From positions 1 through 6,625 of the forward strand of contig JASHXJ010000043.1 in assembly GCA_030043595.1 (NCBI GenBank): DNA of 6,625 nt. The letters are read 5' to 3'. Source of the DNA: Trebonia sp. GTDB lineage: Bacteria > Actinomycetota > Actinomycetes > Streptosporangiales > Streptosporangiaceae. Shown here piece by piece: positions 4,495 to 6,625 of this stretch (the first letter of the stretch is position 1; every line of letters begins with the position of its first letter). The notes below the pieces were generated by a model, which was not told the origin of the DNA, did no database searches, and saw only the letters and a program-made list of their open reading frames with translations. Position numbers and translations under genes: made by a program.

Positions 4495-6051
4495 ATGGTC
4501 AAGGGATACTCGAAGCTCCCGAACGAGCTAGTCAGGGCGGCCAACGGCGCGGACTACGCCTACCGTGACACGGGAGGCGGCGAAGGCGCTGTTCCGCTGG
4601 TCCTGCTCCAGCACTTCCGCGGGAATCTCGACAACTGGGACCCGGCGCTGATCGACGCGCTGGCGGCGGCCCGGCGGGTCGTGACCTTCGACAACACCGG
4701 GGTCGGCGGCTCCTCGGGAACCACCCCCGGCACCATCGGGCAGATGGCGCGCGACGCGATCGCGTTCCTCACGGCCATCGGGCTGCGCCAGGCGGACCTG
4801 CTCGGCTTCTCCATCGGCAGCTTCGTCGCGCAGGAGATCGCGCTGATCCGGCCGGCGGTCGTCCGCAGGCTGGTGCTGGCCTCCTCGGCACCGCAGGGCG
4901 CGGCTGGCATGCACGGCTGGGCGCCCGAGGTCATCGGCGCGATCGGCACGCCGCAAACAAGCCCGGAGGCCTACCTCGGCGTGTTCTTCGCCCCGTCAGC
5001 CGCGAGCCGGCAGGCGGGCAAGGAAGCGCTGGGGCGCATGTACGCCAGGACCGAGGGCCGGGACGAGGCGACGACGTGGGCGACACGCGAGGCACAGTAC
5101 GACGCCGTCTGCACCTGGGGCATCCCCGATCACGCGCTGCTGCAGCGGGTAAGCGGCATCGGCATGCCGGTGCTCGTAGCCAACGGCGACAGCGACCCGA
5201 TGATCCTGCCCCGCTACTCCTACCTGCTCGCGGGCCTGATCCCGGATGCCCGGGTGAAGATCTACCCCGACGCGGCGCACGGGTTCCTGTTCCAGCATCA
5301 CGGCGAGTTCGCCGCCGACGTCGGCGCGTTTCTCACGGCCTTACGCCCGGACGGCGCTACGGTCCTACGCCGGCAGAGCGGCCCGTTCCAGGTCAGGCAG
5401 TGCCATCGGGAGCTCCCTGCGGGAGCTGATGCCGAGTTTGGTGAACACCTTGCGCAGGTGCCACTCGACCGTGCGCGGGCTGAGGAACAGCCGGGCGCTG
5501 ATCTCCGGGTTGGTGTGCCCGTCCACGGCGAGCAGGGCGATCCTGGTCTCCTGCGGTGTCAGCTCAACCGTCGTTTCCGCTGTCCGCTTGCGGACCGTCT
5601 CGCCGGTGGCCAGCAGCTCGAGGCGGGCGCGCTCGGCGAACCCCTCGACTCTCATCGCGGCCAGCATCTGGTGAGCGGCACGCAGCTGCTGGCGCGCGTC
5701 CGCCCTGCGGTTCTCCCGGCGCAGCCATTCGCCATACAGCAGGTACGCGCGGGCCAGCTCCACGCGCACCTGGGTGCGGCCCAGCCGGTCCATCGCCGCC
5801 ATGTACCCGTGCTCGGCCGCGTCCCCCTCGCTGAGCAGCGCCCGGCAGCGCGCCTCGATCCCCAGCGCCCAGTCGGTCCCGGCCGCGCACGTGGCCTCGG
5901 ACAGCCGGTCCAGGGCAGCGGCCGCCCGGCCGGGCTGCCCGGTCCGGACCGCGGCCTCTATCAGCTCGGCCAGCGACCAGGAAGCCGGCGCTCGATCACC
6001 TGGATAGGCGCTGGCCTGTTCGGCCGCGGCCAGCGCTTCGTCGTACTGTGA
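4495..6051 (+). CDS. Alpha/beta hydrolase with missing normal stop (frame runs on antisense to LuxR gene)
   Basis: The hydrolase proper is residues 1 to about 284 (4495-5346), a normal length. Visible: QHFRG at 39-43 (oxyanion-hole loop, variant of HG), nucleophile elbow GFSIGS at 104-109 with S106, acid in NGDSDP at 230-235 (probably D234), and H262 in AHGF. Substrate unknown; closest in style to general alpha/beta-hydrolase-fold esterases and peroxidase-like proteins. The conserved part ends at about FLTALRPDG, yet no stop follows there in this frame, and the first stop is TGA at 6049-6051. Residues 285-518 would be read antisense to the LuxR regulator and are Arg/Pro/Gly/Gln-rich with no recognisable domain. 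They are probably an artefact of a lost stop or sequence error, though a true long convergent overlap cannot be excluded. ATG 4495 lacks a good ribosome-binding site. A TTA leucine codon is at 5341-5343. Confidence 0.75.
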   Translation: MVKGYSKLPNELVRAANGADYAYRDTGGGEGAVPLVLLQHFRGNLDNWDPALIDALAAARRVVTFDNTGVGGSSGTTPGTIGQMARDAIAFLTAIGLRQADLLGFSIGSFVAQEIALIRPAVVRRLVLASSAPQGAAGMHGWAPEVIGAIGTPQTSPEAYLGVFFAPSAASRQAGKEALGRMYARTEGRDEATTWATREAQYDAVCTWGIPDHALLQRVSGIGMPVLVANGDSDPMILPRYSYLLAGLIPDARVKIYPDAAHGFLFQHHGEFAADVGAFLTALRPDGATVLRRQSGPFQVRQCHRELPAGADAEFGEHLAQVPLDRARAEEQPGADLRVGVPVHGEQGDPGLLRCQLNRRFRCPLADRLAGGQQLEAGALGEPLDSHRGQHLVSGTQLLARVRPAVLPAQPFAIQQVRAGQLHAHLGAAQPVHRRHVPVLGRVPLAEQRPAARLDPQRPVGPGRARGLGQPVQGSGRPAGLPGPDRGLYQLGQRPGSRRSITWIGAGLFGRGQRFVVL

Positions 6052-6625
6052 CAGGCCGTTGTGGAGCACCGCGGCCGCCCAGGCCGCAGTGGTCAGCCAT
6101 TGTCCCTCGCCGCGCGCGGCCAGCTCCGTGGTGGCCGCCGTGATCAGCTGACCGGCCTCGCGGTCACGGCCACCCCACGCGGCCAGCAGCAGCGGGCCAT
6201 AGTGCTCGCCGCCATGACCCGTGGCCCTGGCGACCGCCGTGGCCTGCTGCACCAGCAGGGCGGCCTGAGCGGGATCTCCCGCCAGCAGCTGCACGGCGAC
6301 GCCCGATGCCAGCGCGGCCGACAGCGCGCTCAGCGCGCCGGAGTTGCGGGCCAGCTCGATCAGCCGGGCCGACAAGACGGACCAGCTCTGGTCGTCCCAG
6401 ACATCACCGCAGACCTGGCACGCCAGCGGCAGCCAGCCCAGGCCCTCCTCCAGGGAGACGTCCTTGTCCCGAAACACGTCCAGCGCATGCTTCAGGAGCG
6501 GCGCGCCCGCGGCGTATCCCTCGGTGATCAGCACCGCCAGCCCGTCCAGCAGCAGGTCGCCGGCCCGCGACGACCGTGATCCGCGCCGGGCCGCGGTGAC
6601 CGCCTCGGCGGCCGCGACCATCGCG
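5365..6625 (-). CDS. LuxR-family transcriptional regulator, C-terminal part (5' end outside window)
   Basis: At least 419 codons of a large regulator; the frame stays open to the window edge, so the ATG at 6621 is probably internal. The last 65 residues carry a LuxR-type helix-turn-helix: LTPQETRIALLAVDGHTNPE, ISARLFLSP and RTVEWHLRKVFTKLGISSRREL, about residues 354-404 counted from that Met. The preceding 350 residues are Ala/Leu-rich paired helices typical of TPR-like MalT/LAL regulators, e.g. QYDEALAAAEQASAYPGD and the RTGQPGRAAAALDRL stretch. This is the layout of LAL proteins (ATPase, helical repeats, C-terminal HTH), but no Walker motifs lie within the window, so the ATPase is inferred. 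Stop is TAG at 5367-5365. It converges on the hydrolase gene, with about 18 bp between the hydrolase's conserved end and this stop codon. Target genes are unknown. Confidence 0.9.
   Translation of the reverse strand, partial: AMVAAAEAVTAARRGSRSSRAGDLLLDGLAVLITEGYAAGAPLLKHALDVFRDKDVSLEEGLGWLPLACQVCGDVWDDQSWSVLSARLIELARNSGALSALSAALASGVAVQLLAGDPAQAALLVQQATAVARATGHGGEHYGPLLLAAWGGRDREAGQLITAATTELAARGEGQWLTTAAWAAAVLHNGLSQYDEALAAAEQASAYPGDRAPASWSLAELIEAAVRTGQPGRAAAALDRLSEATCAAGTDWALGIEARCRALLSEGDAAEHGYMAAMDRLGRTQVRVELARAYLLYGEWLRRENRRADARQQLRAAHQMLAAMRVEGFAERARLELLATGETVRKRTAETTVELTPQETRIALLAVDGHTNPEISARLFLSPRTVEWHLRKVFTKLGISSRRELPMALPDLERAALPA

Overview
The base composition (very GC-rich), the neighbouring dapA and RNase J genes, a SARP-type regulator and a probable LAL-type LuxR regulator all point to a chromosomal segment of a filamentous, antibiotic-producing type of actinomycete. 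The genus cannot be read from the window. Both ends are cut inside genes.

Layout, left to right. (1) 1-513, minus strand: N-terminal half of an AfsR/SARP-family activator, running off the left edge, with an odd translation start. (2) 646-2331, minus: complete ribonuclease J. (3) 2332-2576: a 245-bp gap with a 12-bp tandem repeat and an 82-codon open frame that continues dapA past its stop. (4) 2577-3476, minus: complete dapA (4-hydroxy-tetrahydrodipicolinate synthase), with a promoter layout suggesting a leaderless mRNA. (5) 3555-3770 and 3799-4278, minus: a 71-aa WDWY-motif protein and, just upstream of it, a VOC/glyoxalase-fold protein. They look like the two halves of a protein that is fused in other actinomycetes. 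(6) 4279-4494: divergent promoter region with phased direct repeats and inverted repeats. (7) 4495 onward, plus: an alpha/beta hydrolase whose normal stop codon is missing, so the frame runs on to 6051. (8) 5365-6625, minus: C-terminal part of a LuxR-type regulator, cut by the right edge and antisense to the hydrolase extension.

How it fits together. dapA and rnj are core housekeeping genes (lysine/diaminopimelate synthesis; RNA processing and decay) that are often adjacent in actinobacteria. The VOC/small-protein pair and the hydrolase form a divergent pair sharing one regulatory region. The two regulators at the edges are of classes often tied to secondary metabolism, but no biosynthetic genes are visible here. 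I see no mobile element, CRISPR array, tRNA or rRNA.

No wholly new system is evident. The points most worth a second look are the lost hydrolase stop next to a TTA codon, the split VOC/WDWY pair, the leaderless dapA signal, and the ATC-or-TTG start of the SARP gene.
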